A DNA stretch of 64,000 nt from Sarcocystis neurona (lineage: Eukaryota; Apicomplexa; Conoidasida; Eucoccidiorida; Sarcocystidae). Every line of letters starts with the position of its first letter. Position 1 is the stretch's first letter. Location of the stretch: NCBI GenBank assembly GCA_000727475.1, contig KL647292.1:2011186-2075185 (forward strand), written 5' to 3'. Below the pieces are notes generated by a model. The model did not search any database. It saw only the letters and a program-made list of their open reading frames with translations, and had not been told where the DNA came from. The position numbers and the translations under genes were made by a program. Below are positions 1 through 13,800 of this stretch, piece by piece.

Positions 1-3000
1 ATCTGCAAGAAAACGCCCCCTACGCAGCTTGGCAAACCTGTACTCTGTGTGCTTCTTACAAAAATGGACAGAAACCAGCAACAACACAGTAAGCTCTGTA
101 TTCTCTCTAATGTGACATCTCCTTCAGCATCTTCGCTGACCCGCGGTGGCGACCGATGGTAGTCGACGGTGCGGTTGACGGTCTATCACACTCACGTAGA
201 ATCCCTGCGCGTGAGCTTAGATGTGACAATGGTACTAGCGTTTTCGATTTGTCTCTATCCCCCTGCACTGACTGTTCGCACCCAACATCGCTAATCCAGC
301 AATCATGCGGTGTGGCACAAGCTTCCTCTGGCATATGGACGTGTGTAATGCAAAATAACTGTTCGATGGTACGACACTGGAGTTGTGCAACTAGTGGCTA
401 GCATAAACACGTCTGTGTAAGGTGTGGGTAGGGACACGTAAGTCCTCAGAGGCTCCTAATTGGTTTTCGTTCTCGTTGTAGACTCTTGTTCCTAGTCCAC
501 TCTCCAACCGAATCGGCATATATCTGACTGGATCCGCAGACGCGCAGCCCTCCGCCTCGGGTATACATAGGCTGACAAGTTCTTCCCTGTTTTCCTGTAC
601 ACAAGAGTCTTCAATGCAAACGTCTAGCTTTCCGTTTCCGTTAGAGAAACAGACATACTACGGGAGGCTGGTTTTCAACAAAAACTTTGTTTCGACAGGC
701 TCAACCAACTACAAACCCAACTTGAACACGTTGTTCCTTCCGTTGAAAGTCACTCGCGTAATCAGTTATATGCTTCACACTACACCCACACCTCAGTCAC
801 ACTTGATACGGAGATCCGTCTGGAGCTCTACATGACGAAATAGTCTCGACGCTGAAGCTGTATTCCTAAAAGCTGCGTTACACTTGCATGACTTCTGCAC
901 CGCGCTTCTCGTCGCACGTGTACCCTTTCTCTGTACGCAGCTAAGCAAATATACGTGGAAGATGCACGCTATACACGCGTTCCGCACGTACGCGCGCAAG
1001 CGTTTTCACACTGCTGTGGCTGCTTAGCTCGTTCACCGGGTCCTCACGTGCCACTCCGCCTGAGCTGCCAATGTCGCAATTTGAAGATCCAGTTCTCCTG
1101 CAACCGACTGAAACGCACCTCGTTGCCGTCAGGTGAGGAAGCGTCTCTTCCACCGTTCCCCGACGTGGAGCGCACAGGCGCGAATATGGCAAAAAGGCTT
1201 GCTTCCCATGTGGGCACGTTTCCGACATGCGTGCCATCGGCGGTGAACCTGTGCCCTTGCACATTCCAAGCAGAAAATGGGGTAGTCGTTCATATGTTTG
1301 AAAACCATGCTGGTGCAGTTGTGCTTGTTGCTTAGTCGTGTTCCCGTCTGAAGCTAAGGCCTAACGGAGACATATTAACAAGCGCAAGTAGCGTCCATGC
1401 TTCGGTCACAGTTCCCATGTGGACTGTTGTCCGCAGGACGACAAGTACTTGTATTCTGCCCCGGGGACAGCCCACGCCCAGGGGAGGCCTGCGGTTGGCA
1501 TGTAAGTATTTCCCAGTCGCAACCTCGGAGCGCACCGTCGCTTGCACAAGGGGAACTGCACCTGCTTTTCGCACCGACAGCGTCACAGCCACCGAGAGCT
1601 TTTCCAGCTGTGCAGCGCCACGATACATACACGTGCCTCTTGCACGAGAGAGAAACGGACCCAGCAGCTCCAGCGGCGACAAATTGCGCCGCTAGAGGAC
1701 TTGGAGGCATCGTCGCAATATAACGCTCAGGAGGACGCTGCGCACGCAGACGTTTTTTTTGACTGCTACACGTAGAGGCTAGCAGGAACGGAGTCGCACC
1801 CGCAGCCGCTGGCGCTTCCTCCACAAAGCGGCATAACCGCGTGCGCTTGCGTGACCCTGGTACGGTCGTGCACGGAAGCGCAGCGCACGACTCGTTCAGC
1901 ATTGCGGATTCGGAATTGAGGTATACCAAGTCAGCTGCGATGCCACCCCTCCGTGCTGGTCGCCCAGAGGTGACACTTTACTCCATTAAGTGGCAGCAAG
2001 GCTCCTGGAAGAGTTAATTGTCCACTGGAGGCGTGGGGGCGTACGAAAGTGGAACCTGGACAGTGCAGAGGACACCGAACCCTCTGTCGGTCACAGCAAA
2101 CAGGTATCTAACGTCTATCAGTGCAGACGGACGAGATTAATAATATTCCTCGTGGTACCCACGCCTTCCTTTACGCCAAACTTCCCTTCAAACGCCGCAG
2201 CGGCCGTGCAGCAAGCTGATTTCTTCGCAGCTGCACGTCGTTCGAAGCTTGTCGTCTCAGCTCGTATAGCTTTCGCCATAGTCCTTTCCACCCTGTAACA
2301 CACCTACAGGAATCCCTGTTAAAAGCGGTTCCCTTTACCTCTGTAAAGACTGCTGCTGCGGACCGTTGCGACGTCCGGTGCTAAACAGCTTCGAGCACAC
2401 AACATGCGCCGGCTCACAGGACTCGTACACGCCAACTGAACATCCGATTTGCAAATGAAATCCGGAGAGCTCTCGAAAGCGGTCCTCATCTAAAAAAAAA
2501 CAGCGTGCTGTCGCGTTTGCAGGGGGGACTTTCCATCCGTGGAGCCAGTGTCTCCGTGTTGCTCTACGCGAGATCGTCAGCTTGCAGTGAAGGTCTCGAA
2601 GTCAAGTGCAACATCACGCCGAATGCACCTCGCTTTGAATCGATAACGCCCAGTGGCCCCTTTAAAGTGGAGAGCTGCGAGGCACGAACGAGGTTAATCT
2701 ACGAGGGGGAAGACACGTTGTGCGGGGTAACGATGCATAGTCCACTGCGCTCACGGGCGTGGGGTCAGCAGCTCCGCAGGACGCACAAGTCCTCCGCAGG
2801 GCACTGCTGCTGTGCAGAGGTGTCTCCCACGAACCACAATATTCTCCTTGGAACCTAGTGCTGACAAGCCCTCCACCTCCCCGGTTCGAAAGGCACCATT
2901 CATTCACCAGCGGTCACCGTGTGATCCGCCTGGGATGCCGCTGCCCCACACGGAACCGACCGGTTGTCAACAAAGCAGTCAAAATGCAACAACGTACCGT

Positions 3001-5280
3001 GGACAGACACGGAGACGTACATATACGGAAACGTCCAACTGCTACCATTCCACAGCAGTGACCGCAAACGCCAACTGAACGTCAGAGAACCAGTGCCCAG
3101 CACCGCGCCCACGCAGAATTATCGATACCTTCGTCCATATGACGCAGCTTCCGACACACACAACAATGCAGGCGTCAGATGGGAGGCGATCACAAGTCAT
3201 CGAGAAGGAAACGCTGTGAAACCCTTTTCCCCCAAAACTAGCGGGTGCGTTGGAGAGACAGGCATACCGGTGTGTGTTTCTTCAGAACGCGCATCCCATC
3301 GAGCGGCGCCTACGCCGGCCCACCGCCCAGCATCCTGGACAACCTGCACCACAACGCTGTACAATGGTCGTACTTTCCCCTGCCAGAACTCGGTCTTTCA
3401 CAACACCATATCAGATTCGATGCCTACTTTTGCCTGTGCTCCATCCGAAAAATGCCTATAGGGAACAGTTCTACGGGGGAGCACACCTCATCTGACGACA
3501 TGGCTACGGAGGGCCAAGCCGGTCAGCGACGACCAGGGGACGAGTTCGCGTGATGGGGAAATGAACAGGTCATTATCTCCTTTCGGCGTGTCTACAACAC
3601 CGGGGCTTCGTACGATCCTTGACGACACTCCCGCTGGAAACAGCAACCACCTGAAGCATCAAGCAGTTTCGTCGCGCAGCTTCACGTGCGGGGCCATTGC
3701 CTAATTGTGAGTGACTCACCAGTTTCGTGGTGGCCGGAGTTTGCTCCGCAGAAACCGAATGCTCTTGAGGAAGTGTATACACACTTGGTTCTACGACGGA
3801 TAACATATTTCTCTCGTAGTTACGACAGTACTTTCGGGTGTCTGAGTTCATCATGCGACGTGCGGACCGTGTGCGGGGCTGCAGATTATTGTCCGAGGTG
3901 CATTGTGACCCGCGCAGCAGGCACTGGATGGAGTAGTGCTGGCCATCTACCCGCTAACACGTGGATCTCCTTCACATGCCTGTACCGTGTAAGGAGCGCT
4001 TTTGTGCATCATCTTGTAGCACCAAGCACGTACCCTTGCGCGGCCCGTGTTTCACAAGATGGATATGCACGTGGTGTAGAGAATTCACAGACGGCGTCTG
4101 CCGAGACGGGAGGGGCTCTGGCGGCAGAGCACCGGGTTACCCGCGTCGGACTATAAACGGAGAAAAGGAGAGCTCCCACGTTCTTCCGCGCGCAACAGTG
4201 GGGATGGGTGGAGTTTGCGGCTGTGCGGTCGATAGTGGGTCGTGAATTCCTCCCCCGTAGCACCCCGACAGTAACTCAGCTGCACCGGTGCCTAGTGGGA
4301 CGCAGCTGTAGTACAACACTGGGAAAGGGTGGGTGGTCGGAGTGATGGGTGCGTTGAAACGCTCTGTACTACAGCAGCAGCCCTTGACGTACCACCGTCA
4401 TTACGCACCCGCAGATATATTTATCATACGGAATAGTACGGCGTGCGCTACGAACCTCGCGTAACCCCGTGAGGAGCGTGCCGAGCCTGTTCGCTCCTGA
4501 GTCACATGTGACTACCGCCTACTGTGCATTAAGCTGTAGACTCTCACCACGTGTCATGTTCCCTCACACTACCGCATGTATCTACACTATTGACGGTGGT
4601 GCTAGCCTTGCTGCTGTAGAAACTTCTACCTCCGCTGCGTAGCAAGCAGCCTCGATATATTTCACAAGCGGGTGCTGTTTTCGACACATGCTAACCTTTT
4701 TGATCTCTCATGCCGTTCGCCGTCCGTAGTTGCATACTTTTTTGTTTGCAAAGTCTCGTATTTTCGCAAGTCTCTTCTCAATCCCGTCACGTTTCTGCAA
4801 GTCTACTGGCAGCTTCCGGAGCTCTTCTTCGTAGGGTGATTCCCCGTCTCTTCCGTCGGGTGAGTTTCCGCCCTCCCATGGTTCTCTGTCCTCCCCGGTA
4901 TTTTCGTGTTCTGTACACGCTGCATATTCGGAAGCTTTTCTAGGTAAACACTCGTATGATGCTTTGTATTTTGTGTTGTGTCACTGGAGCCGGAGATACA
5001 CGACTTTCGGAGTATTCATCAGTTCCCCTCTCGTTGCTTTACATGTCCCTGGGGCCCCTCTGCTTCGAGAACGCTCTTCCGTAGAGATTAATTCTCTCGC
5101 GGGATTGTCTCCCACCGTGAAGTTGCATTCGCTATTTTTAAGGTGTGGAGACGCCGGACCACTGGTTCCGTTTGTACTTTTTCTGCGGGGAGAAGACTTA
5201 GTTTTGGTATATCGTCCTGCGCGATTCTCTCTGCACTCGGTTTCACGGAACTACCTGTCCGTTTACGACTGGTCGCGCGA
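1..5280. other. 5.3 kb with no supportable gene
   Basis: No frame shows a recognisable domain or a chain of phase-compatible exons. The longest open frame (- strand, 1375-1929, 184 codons, opening at GTG) is Ala/Cys/Arg-rich and unrecognised. Composition is more even than in the rest of the window: TG/TA microsatellites are scarce before ~5000. The end of a gene lying mostly outside the window could be present at the left edge, but I could not delimit one. Confidence 0.5.
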
Positions 5281-5760
5281 ACCTGTTCTCCGTAGACCCA
5301 CACTTCGTGTGCGTTTCCGTGCGGGAAACGTGTGTCTTCGCGTGTCTCTGTACTAAACTTTGCTCGGCGATACGTCTAGTTCCCTGTCGGCCAGTGGTAC
5401 AACGCGGGCTTCAGCTCCGCATGTGAACTGTTTTGTGGATGTAGATTTTGGGTCGGTAGAAGGTATTAGTAAATCAGCATTCTTTTCAGTGTGTTACAGT
5501 GCTTTTTGAAGCATACGTGAACCTGTTCTCCGCAGACCCACATTTCATGTGCGTTTCCGTGCGGGAAACGTCTGTCTTCGCCTGTTTCTGTATTACACTT
5601 TGCTCGGTGATATGTCTGGTTCCCTGTCGGTCAGTGGTACAACGCGGGCATCAGCTCCGCGTGTGAACTGCTTTGTGGATGTGGATTTTGGGGCGGTAGA
5701 AGGTATTAGTAAATCAGCATTCTTTTCAGTGTGCTTCAGTGCTTATTGAAGCATACGTAT
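5281..5760. repeat. 240-bp tandem duplication, two copies
   Basis: Copy 1 (5281-5520) and copy 2 (5521-5760) align without gaps. I count about 22 mismatches in 240, roughly 91% identity. Both start ACCTGTTCTCCG and end near GAAGCATACGT. Just downstream, ~5790-5815 again resembles the 3' part of the unit (TTAGTAATTCGGCATACTTTTCAG), hinting at a third, partial copy. Confidence 0.92.
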
Positions 5761-7801
5761 GTGGTTGCTGCACAGTGTCTGCTTCTGTGTTAGTAATTCG
5801 GCATACTTTTCAGGATGCGCCAGTATAATTTGGCGCACGTATATGTCAGAGCGGTCTTGTGTGCCCGACCAAAGCTCTTCGCGGAGTTCTCTCCTGGCCC
5901 CACCGTTCTTGATTCCACTTATTCCTCTTCGTGTGTCCCATATCTCTGTTTACTAGGTACGTCTTCTTCCTGTCAAGTGTGCATTTCTCATCCCGTCAGC
6001 GTGGACCGGGTGCCTGGCTGTCTACATGTGTGTTAGGAGGACATACGTAGGTTCTTGTATCGAAGTATGTGTAGCATTGTTAGCATGTGTAGAGTTGCAG
6101 CTGTTGAGTCAGTGTGTATGACTCCTGATAGCGTGTAAGATATCCAGGTGTTTGGGGAGGACGCGCATGAGCAACCGTCCTCGTCAGCGTCTTGCGTTAC
6201 TGTACCGAAAACCTATGTGTGTGACCCGTTACCGAGACAGCGGTTGGCGCAGGTGGTAAAATGTAGACATATCTGCGGGCAGAGCACGATCTTCTCCCGC
6301 CAACACACCAAGGTGCTTCCCATTTTCTGACCTGCTCGTTTTGCAGGCTCGAGTGTGTAGGTTTCGTGTATTTGTCTAAAACGTTTGAGTTTCACACAAC
6401 GTCACTACGTGCAGACTGTGTTGAGACATGCTTTGTCCACCTAAATTAGCCCAGGCATCGTTGTTGTCTGACTGCGAGTGTGCGATTTGTTAGCCACCCC
6501 GGGGTACATTGCTACGGGGTATAATTCGTCAGACGAGTGTCTTGCGCGTTCGTGTACACCAATCAGCTTAATCGGCCTGTACACTGTGTTTGGATGGATA
6601 ATGCGGGGACAGGTAATTCTACGCATTTTAGATTGAAGGGACATTTCGGGAACGTGCTCTGCTTTCCGTGTTCCTTGACTCTTTGGTCGACCGTTGTGTC
6701 TGGTCTGTACTAGAGAGAAGTCGTCGGATTTTTTTTGTAGTGACGTGTGAGCGTGTGTGTGTGCGTGTGTGTGGGCGCGTAAAAAACGCTGGACGACTCC
6801 TCAATTACGTGGGTTTTGCATATAGGCGTCGGGTCCCGCGCAGTCCATTTTGACTGGCGTAACTGTTGCGATTTCCATTTTTTTGGCGTTGGCGGCGCAT
6901 ATCGTTTCTCCACGTCCTGTGCTGCTGTAGACTTGACAGTGACTAGCCTTCCTTTCAACGTTCCCTGCCGCGTGCAGCTCTGGTGTCCTCGTTCTCCATT
7001 ATGAGTGGTGCATATGTGGGCTGGCGTCCTGAAGGTGTGTCCCGGCTGTTCCTCTGGAGCGACCAACGTGCGTTGTTTGGCGCATTTCCGTATACACTTA
7101 AGGAATATGCGTGTGTTCGTTTGTGCGTTTGTTGCCTGGATGACGCTGGTGCGACTCAGTGATGTTGTGTATGTACAGCTGGTCCAGCGTGTACGTACGC
7201 ATTTTTCAGATGCGCTGTGGCAGGAGTAGAAACTGCATTGGCCACAGGATGGTGGTGCAGGTAGGGGCGCCACTGGAGGAGGCGTGCCTGCTTGGGTGTT
7301 TCATGGAATTTCACGAACCGTGCTGCATTGGTGCACCTTTCACCGGGCCGCCTGTGTAGAGGGGGCACGCGGAGAAGGACGTCGATCGATTCTAGGTGTG
7401 GACCCAGATGTGTGCAGCTGGATCTACTCTTCTGCAGAAGAGGAGGGGATACATGTTTGCCGGCGGCGTGTGATTGCCGAACAGGATCTCGCCTTTGTCA
7501 CCTGTGTTTTCTTCCGTTCCGTGCGTGGCCCTCCGTCATACTCGTGCCCCATCTGTCTACGTATGTGTGCGCGAGGAATACATTCCGGCCGCGGCCTTTC
7601 GCTGCTTCTTCATCTCTGTCTGTCCCCCCTTCGCCAGCGTGTCTGTAAGTTTTCCACGAAGGGTTTTTCTTCCGCTCCCCACACAGCTGGCGACTGTCTC
7701 GTCCCTCCCACCGGCAGATAGCTGAAGCCAGCATGGGAGAGGAGCAAGTATGCGTTTTCTAGTGTGAGTCGCTATCCCGCATCTCTTTCGAGTGTGGAAC
7801 C
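5761..7801. other. Region upstream of the BDP1-like gene
   Basis: No conserved coding sequence is visible. The 187-codon open frame on the - strand at 6710-7273 is low-complexity and unrecognised. The pyrimidine-rich stretch just before 7802 is where the 5' UTR and promoter should lie; no specific promoter motif could be assigned. Confidence 0.5.
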
Positions 7802-10800
7802 ATGAGTGCCCGGCCCCCGCCTTTGGCTGGCGGCACAACGGCCGCGGCCCCTGCTGCTTCTTTTACTCCGGCGACGCAAGGGAATCTCGCTGCTGTGCCT
7901 CTCGCTCCCGTTGCTGTTCCTGCTGCCGTCGCTGCGTCTCATGCTATGCCTGGTGGTGCTGCTGCGGTGTACCCAGCCGCACCAGGGGCGGCGCTGTCTG
8001 CGGCAGCTGCAGCAGTTCCTGCCACTCCTCCAGGGGCTGCTGGAGGAAGTGCCTCTTCCTGTTTTCCTTCCTCAACACCAACGGCACCGACAGGGGCGGG
8101 TACCGGGTTCACTGTGGCGACGTCGCACGCAGGTGGGGGCGGGCCAGTAGCAGGAGAAGCAGCGTCGTTAAGTAGCAGCAGCAGCAGCCTGAATCCCTAC
8201 GCGTCGTTGTTTCGGGTGGCGCGATATGCGTCTGTGTCTGCATTTCGAGACGCGCTGCTGCAGGAACAGGCACGGCAGCGCCAGCTGCTGCTGCAGCGGG
8301 AGCCGAATATTGCTTCCGCAGAGGTAGAACGCCTGCTGTTGGAGCAGCTGCGAGGATTTCTCGTCGATCGTACGAGCCTCTCGACGATATTATTTGAAGT
8401 AGCGCAGCGAGCACACGATGAAGAGGCAGTAGCAGTGACGCAGATGCTGGTAGAAGAAATTCCTGTTGTCGACCCTGCGCAGCGAGACCGCATGCAACAG
8501 GACTGCTTGTTCTACGCAGCAAGGGAGGGGCATGTGAGGCTGTGTGAATATCTGCTGCGGCATGGCTGCAGTCCGAACGCCAGAGACACTGTGGGGCAGA
8601 CCTGTCTCTTCTATGCAGCCCGTGAAGGAAGAGCAGCAGCTATCGCCGTCCTCATAGACGCCGGCGGGGCAGACCCGAACATTCTGGATATCAACAGGCA
8701 GACATGTCTCTTCTACGCAGCACGAGATAATCGCCTTGATGCTGTCCGAGTTCTCTTAGCTAGAGGCGCCGACCCACAAATTAAAGACGCGCTCAGAAAA
8801 ACTGCCTGGCATTTCGCGAGGGCCAATAATCATGCAGCCGTCTGCAGCATCTTGAAGGCGGCAGGAGGCACCGCAGGTGCTGCTGCAGCTGGGCCGAGCG
8901 TTTCTTCTGGTCTTCCGCTTCTTCACCACGTGCATTCGTCTGCGGCCATCCCGCCTGCTGCTGCATCTGCTGGCGCAGCGGCGGCGGGCGGCTCTGCCGC
9001 TGCCGGGCCGACTGCTGCTGGGGGAGCAGCAGTTGCAGCAGCGCCGCTGCAGCAGCACGCTGCGCTGGGCGAAAGCGATGCCGCCGCAGCACGAAGAAGC
9101 AGCAGCGGCAGTGGCAAAGGAGGAGTAGTAGACGCAGCAGGCGACCAACAGCAGGTGGCAGCAGCGGTCTCTGCTGCGGCGAGTGCCGCTGTGGGTGCGC
9201 AGCCGCTTGGTGCTGCAGGCCTCGCGCCTGCAGGAGCCTCCGCTCCTGCCGCCGCTGCTGGCAGACCGCCGGCTCCGGCTTTCGCAGCGGCAGGAGGAGG
9301 AGTAGTCGTGGGTGCTGAGCAGCAGCCTGCAGTGGCAGCAGCAGCGACTGACGCTGCTGCAGGCTTTACAAGCTACGACGGGAAGCTTCATGCTTCAGCT
9401 GGTGGTAAGCAGACTTCTGCGTATACCGTACCGCAAGTGTATACGTTTGTGTGCGTGGGATGCATACGCGTTCAGAGAGATACGGCGCTAGAAACGTAGA
9501 TATTTCTAGAGGAAGGATGTTTTAAAGGATAGAGGAGTAGGCGAAGGGATGAAATTCAGATACATACACATATTCATATATACGTGTCTTTGTGGTGTGC
9601 GTGCGGGAGCCAGTGGCTCCATGAACGTGTGTATGCAGTAAATTTGTGGGTAGCATTTTTTTAACGAAAAGTAAACAAGAGAGCAAATATCGAGACTCGC
9701 TGACACGTATGCAGGAGAGGGGACGGAGGACGCGAGCAGTTTCTAATGATGTCTGCGGTATGCGTACGTTTAATACATTGGGATTCTCGTGTGTATGGGC
9801 TGCGTGTGTGCGTCTCCAGTAGTAGTGCCCCTGTCTGTATACTTCGCTGAAGTTTCCCCACCGGCTTCATATACTCCATATGTGTGTGCCCGCCAGTATA
9901 TACACGTGGAATGTATCTGCCTCTGCACACCTGTATGCCTACCGGTGCAAGCGTACGGCTCGGTGCTGCGGAAGTTCTTTTGTGCGAGGTTGCCTTGTGT
10001 GCGTGGAAGCGACTTCTGGTGTTGTAGGTATCCTCTCTTGTGTGTCAGTATGGTAGCGTATCTATACACACCCCTCCTCACTACTGATGTCTGGATACGC
10101 TTGGTCGCATGTCTCTGCACACACACATGCATGGTCTGTGCTCATGCGGTGTCGCAGGCGTGGAGCAGCAGCAGACCCGTCGGAAATACCGACTGCAGTT
10201 CCAGCCGCTCCCGCAGGAGCAGCCCGATCTCTGGCTCTACGCTGGCACTGAGAAGCTTACAGGTACCCTACGCCATACATATCAGTCGACCGGGCCTTTA
10301 CAAGAATCCATATATGTATGATGCTGTGTGCTACACACGAGGTTGACGGGACACACGTATACAGGGGCGCAGGGAAGCGTAGGAGCAGTACTTTTTTTCA
10401 TTCTTACGCACAGGCGTCATACCGGGAGAGATGGACGGGTGTGTATTGCTAGCATGCGTGTGCATGTGTACGTATTACGTGCATGGAAGAACACGTGCTT
10501 CGCCGACTCTATCGAAGTATGGTGCAGGTGTAGGTCGTGTGGATGTCTGCATCAGTATTCGTGTGGGTTCGAAGACAACGCGGAGAGAGAATACGTGCTG
10601 TGGGGGTCTTTTTATGCAGTCGAGATTTTGGCAGTCGATGGCTCTATACAGAAACATTACGCGTGTGTACATGTGGATTGCGTGTATGGCAGTGTACGCA
10701 TCTCCGGTGTATCTCTCTCGCCGGCGCATACAGACATAGCAGTATAAAGAGACAAGCACAGAGGCAGACCGGCATGTATTTAAGCTGCCTGCTGTGTTGT

Positions 10801-13800
10801 AGGTGTGAGTGTATATCTATAAGCAGTGGTAGAGACACAGAGATAAAAAGTGCTACTGTGAGTACGGACTCTATGTATCCGTACGGTGATGTGTAGTAGG
10901 GATTTAGTAGGGATTTCTACACGTACACGTAGAACGAGAGGAATTGAGAGCGGTAGAACTTTTTTCGAGTGTACGTCGCATATGTGTGAGTGTACAAATG
11001 AGTACGCGTGAACACCAGGCGAACCGGCTAGGGGAGACGAAGTGGACTGTGTGTGAAAATATCTTCTCAGAGTTCGAGCGGCTGTTTCCGACGTTAAGCG
11101 TGTGGCAGAAGTCGGAGATGCGAGGAGGGGGGCCATCGCATGCTAGCAGGGCGGCGGGAGGGAGCAGCAGCAGCAGCAGTGCAACGAAGACAGAAGGACA
11201 CGCGGCAACAGCAGCAGAAAATCAAAGCCACTACGAGTCGGTTCACTGGGCACTGTTGCAGAACGCCGTCCCGAAGCACGCGCAGCACCACCAGCAGCAT
11301 GCGGAGGGCCAGCAGCAAAATCTTGATATTCTTGGCAAGTGGCATGCAGCTGCCTCTGCTCTGCTTTCCCAACTCAGCAGGTAAGAAGCAAACAAGCACT
11401 TCTATGAGGCCATCAGCTGCTGCTGCAGCACCAGGTGCATCACCAGAAGCTGAAGAGCTGCAGCAGATGACGGAAGAGCGTCGTAGAGAGATTGCAGCGG
11501 CTGATATACACACGCAAAACGCGAAGGGGAAGGTACGCTCTACGGACAGCGGCAGCCGCAGCAGCAGGAGCGTCGTGAGCAGTGGCAGCAGCAGCAGGGC
11601 AGCGTGTAAACAGCTTGACAGCGCCACGAGAAGAGGCAGCAGCGAGGCGCAGAGCGAAGGAGTGCGGAGTATAGCGGTACCGTCGCCACAGCGACAGTGC
11701 TAGTGGCAGTGACAGCGGTACTTCAGCCGCATAGTGTTGACAATATCATTCACAGATGCGGATTTGGCGTAGTGCATGCAGAGGAAGCATCAGCAGCACT
11801 TCCCGCGGAGGCGGGAGCAGACGTCACAGCCGCAGCAGCATGACACGTGCTGTCCCTGTGCATTTTTCTATAGTGGCCAGTGTATATCTACCTGTATACA
11901 CATGCACGTTTGCACGCGTTTAGGTTTAGGGTTGATGCTCACATAGGGCGAGTATATGCATACATGCACACATAGGTGCAAATATATAGAATGGGTAGCG
12001 ACTGCTGCAACCGTCTCGCTGTGAGAAGATCCTCGACCTGAGTCCGCCTTCTCTTCACAAAAAAGCTGTCGACGTCGCACCCGGTTTGTTTGAGGCCGTG
12101 GCGCCCTACGGTGACGCCTGCTTAGATTGCAAAAGCCAGTACAAGAAAGGAGGTGCCTCGTGCAGTCGTACTTACGTTTGTGCCACGGAGACGGGGGGCA
12201 GCGGAGGACAGGTACGTGACGTGCTCTTCTGGCTGCTTGCTGCGGTAGCAGGGTGTTTGAGTCGTTGTCTTCATTTTTTCTTTCCCGTTGCTCAACAAAA
12301 ATGTGCGCAGTACGGGCAGCTGGTGCTCTTCTTTATCTCTGTATATGTTTTCTTCCTCTCTCATCATCTCTCTCTACATGTGTGGATATTGCACGTGTAT
12401 AGATGGGATGGCTGGGAGTGAACAGCAGCTGGCGTTTCTTTCGGGTGCGTGCAGGGACGCGACAGGGCAGACACGAGAGTTCCCCTCTGTCCGGATCGCT
12501 GGCTGCATAGTAGACTTTATATTATGCCGCGGAGAGAACAGCTCTCTGCTGCGCCTGTTTACGTACGCATATCTGTCTACCCGTCCATATACATGTAAGT
12601 GTACGCGCGTACGTGTACGTGAGTATATCTCGCTTTTGGGGTGCGTGGAAAATAAGAAGAGTTGGCCCTTTGCCGCGCGTGTTGGTGCTGCTGCGGGTGC
12701 ACAGATACGAAGGCGGCCACATTTTTGAGAAGCCCGTGGATCCGAAGACCGCGCCAGGGTACTACGACGTGGTGACGCGGCCGATGTCTTTGTCCACCAT
12801 AAAAAGCAAACTGAAGAAGAACGAATACACGCATCCTTCACAATTTCTCCAAGTACGTTGCATCTCGCGGCTGCTGCTTTCATTTTAACTTCGGCTGTCT
12901 TTTCCTACGGAATACAGCACGCGTCTTACACAGGTTCTTCTAGCACGAGGCGTGTCGCCTCTGCGTCTCCCTTTCTTCGGCTTTGTGCTTCTCTTCTTCC
13001 GGTTTTTCTTTCGTTTCCACTTTCTCGTTCCCGGGCGTGTGCTTCTACTGCATGTTCTGTTGCCTTTCCTGGGATCTCTTTTTGGACAGGGCGCCTGCAT
13101 TTGTGATGCACACTGCCCGCTAGTCGCTCCGAATGATCCGCAGATGATGCGAGCCAGGGACTCTCTGCTCCCGACCAGCAACGCTGCTCTCTAGTCGTAA
13201 CTTCCCGTGCGCGGGCGTGTGGCGGCTATCTTGCAGCTGCAACATTTAGTTGCCGTTTCGTTCCCATCTTTACAGTTTGTGCTCGCGTGTTTTACGTTTC
13301 CTCTTCCAAAGGCGTGGAGAATACGAGGATCTCCGCCGCCTAGCACAGAAAAACGCAGAACAGTGTTGCTGCGCGGGCAACTGCTGCTGCTGGCGCTGCT
13401 GCTTGTTGCTGCTGTGCTGATCGAAGCAGTCCGGGTGTTTCTGCAGCTGCTCGTAGCAGCCGCGTCGTGATTTGCACGAAGGCATCGATGCAGCGACTGC
13501 CCGTGCTGCCTTACGTAGGTGGCTGCTGCTGGTGCTCGTAACGCTACCAAAGAATGATGACTTGGAGAATGAAAGGCCGCTGGTGGTTGTGCTCGCTAGG
13601 AGCCGGTGCGTGTCTTCTTCCGCGTGAGCGAACAGGCTGTGAACAGAAGGGTGTAACGTGTACACGTGATTAGGAGGGTGAGGGTCCACGCACATCACGT
13701 GAATATACACGTAGAGTTACGCACGCTCAGGGAGCTGCGGTTCTGCGTATTTATATTATTCTTCATTTTCCTGTTAGGTGCGTGTGGGTCTGCGAGGGCT

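Noticed and set aside
1375..1929. 184-codon - strand frame in the left part of the window
   Set aside because: Opens at a GTG, has no recognisable motif, and frames of this length recur by chance in this window.
2883..2890. GGTTCGAA, a tRNA T-loop-like motif (also at 10566)
   Set aside because: No matching acceptor, D-arm or anticodon stem could be folded around either site.
6710..7273. 187-codon open frame on the - strand upstream of BDP1
   Set aside because: Low-complexity Thr/Cys/His content including the antisense of a TG run (HTHTHTHT); no domain, no conserved motif.
8756..9391. 211-codon - strand frame rich in Arg, Ser and Cys
   Set aside because: Antisense shadow of the Ala/Gln-coding CAG tract of BDP1 exon 1.
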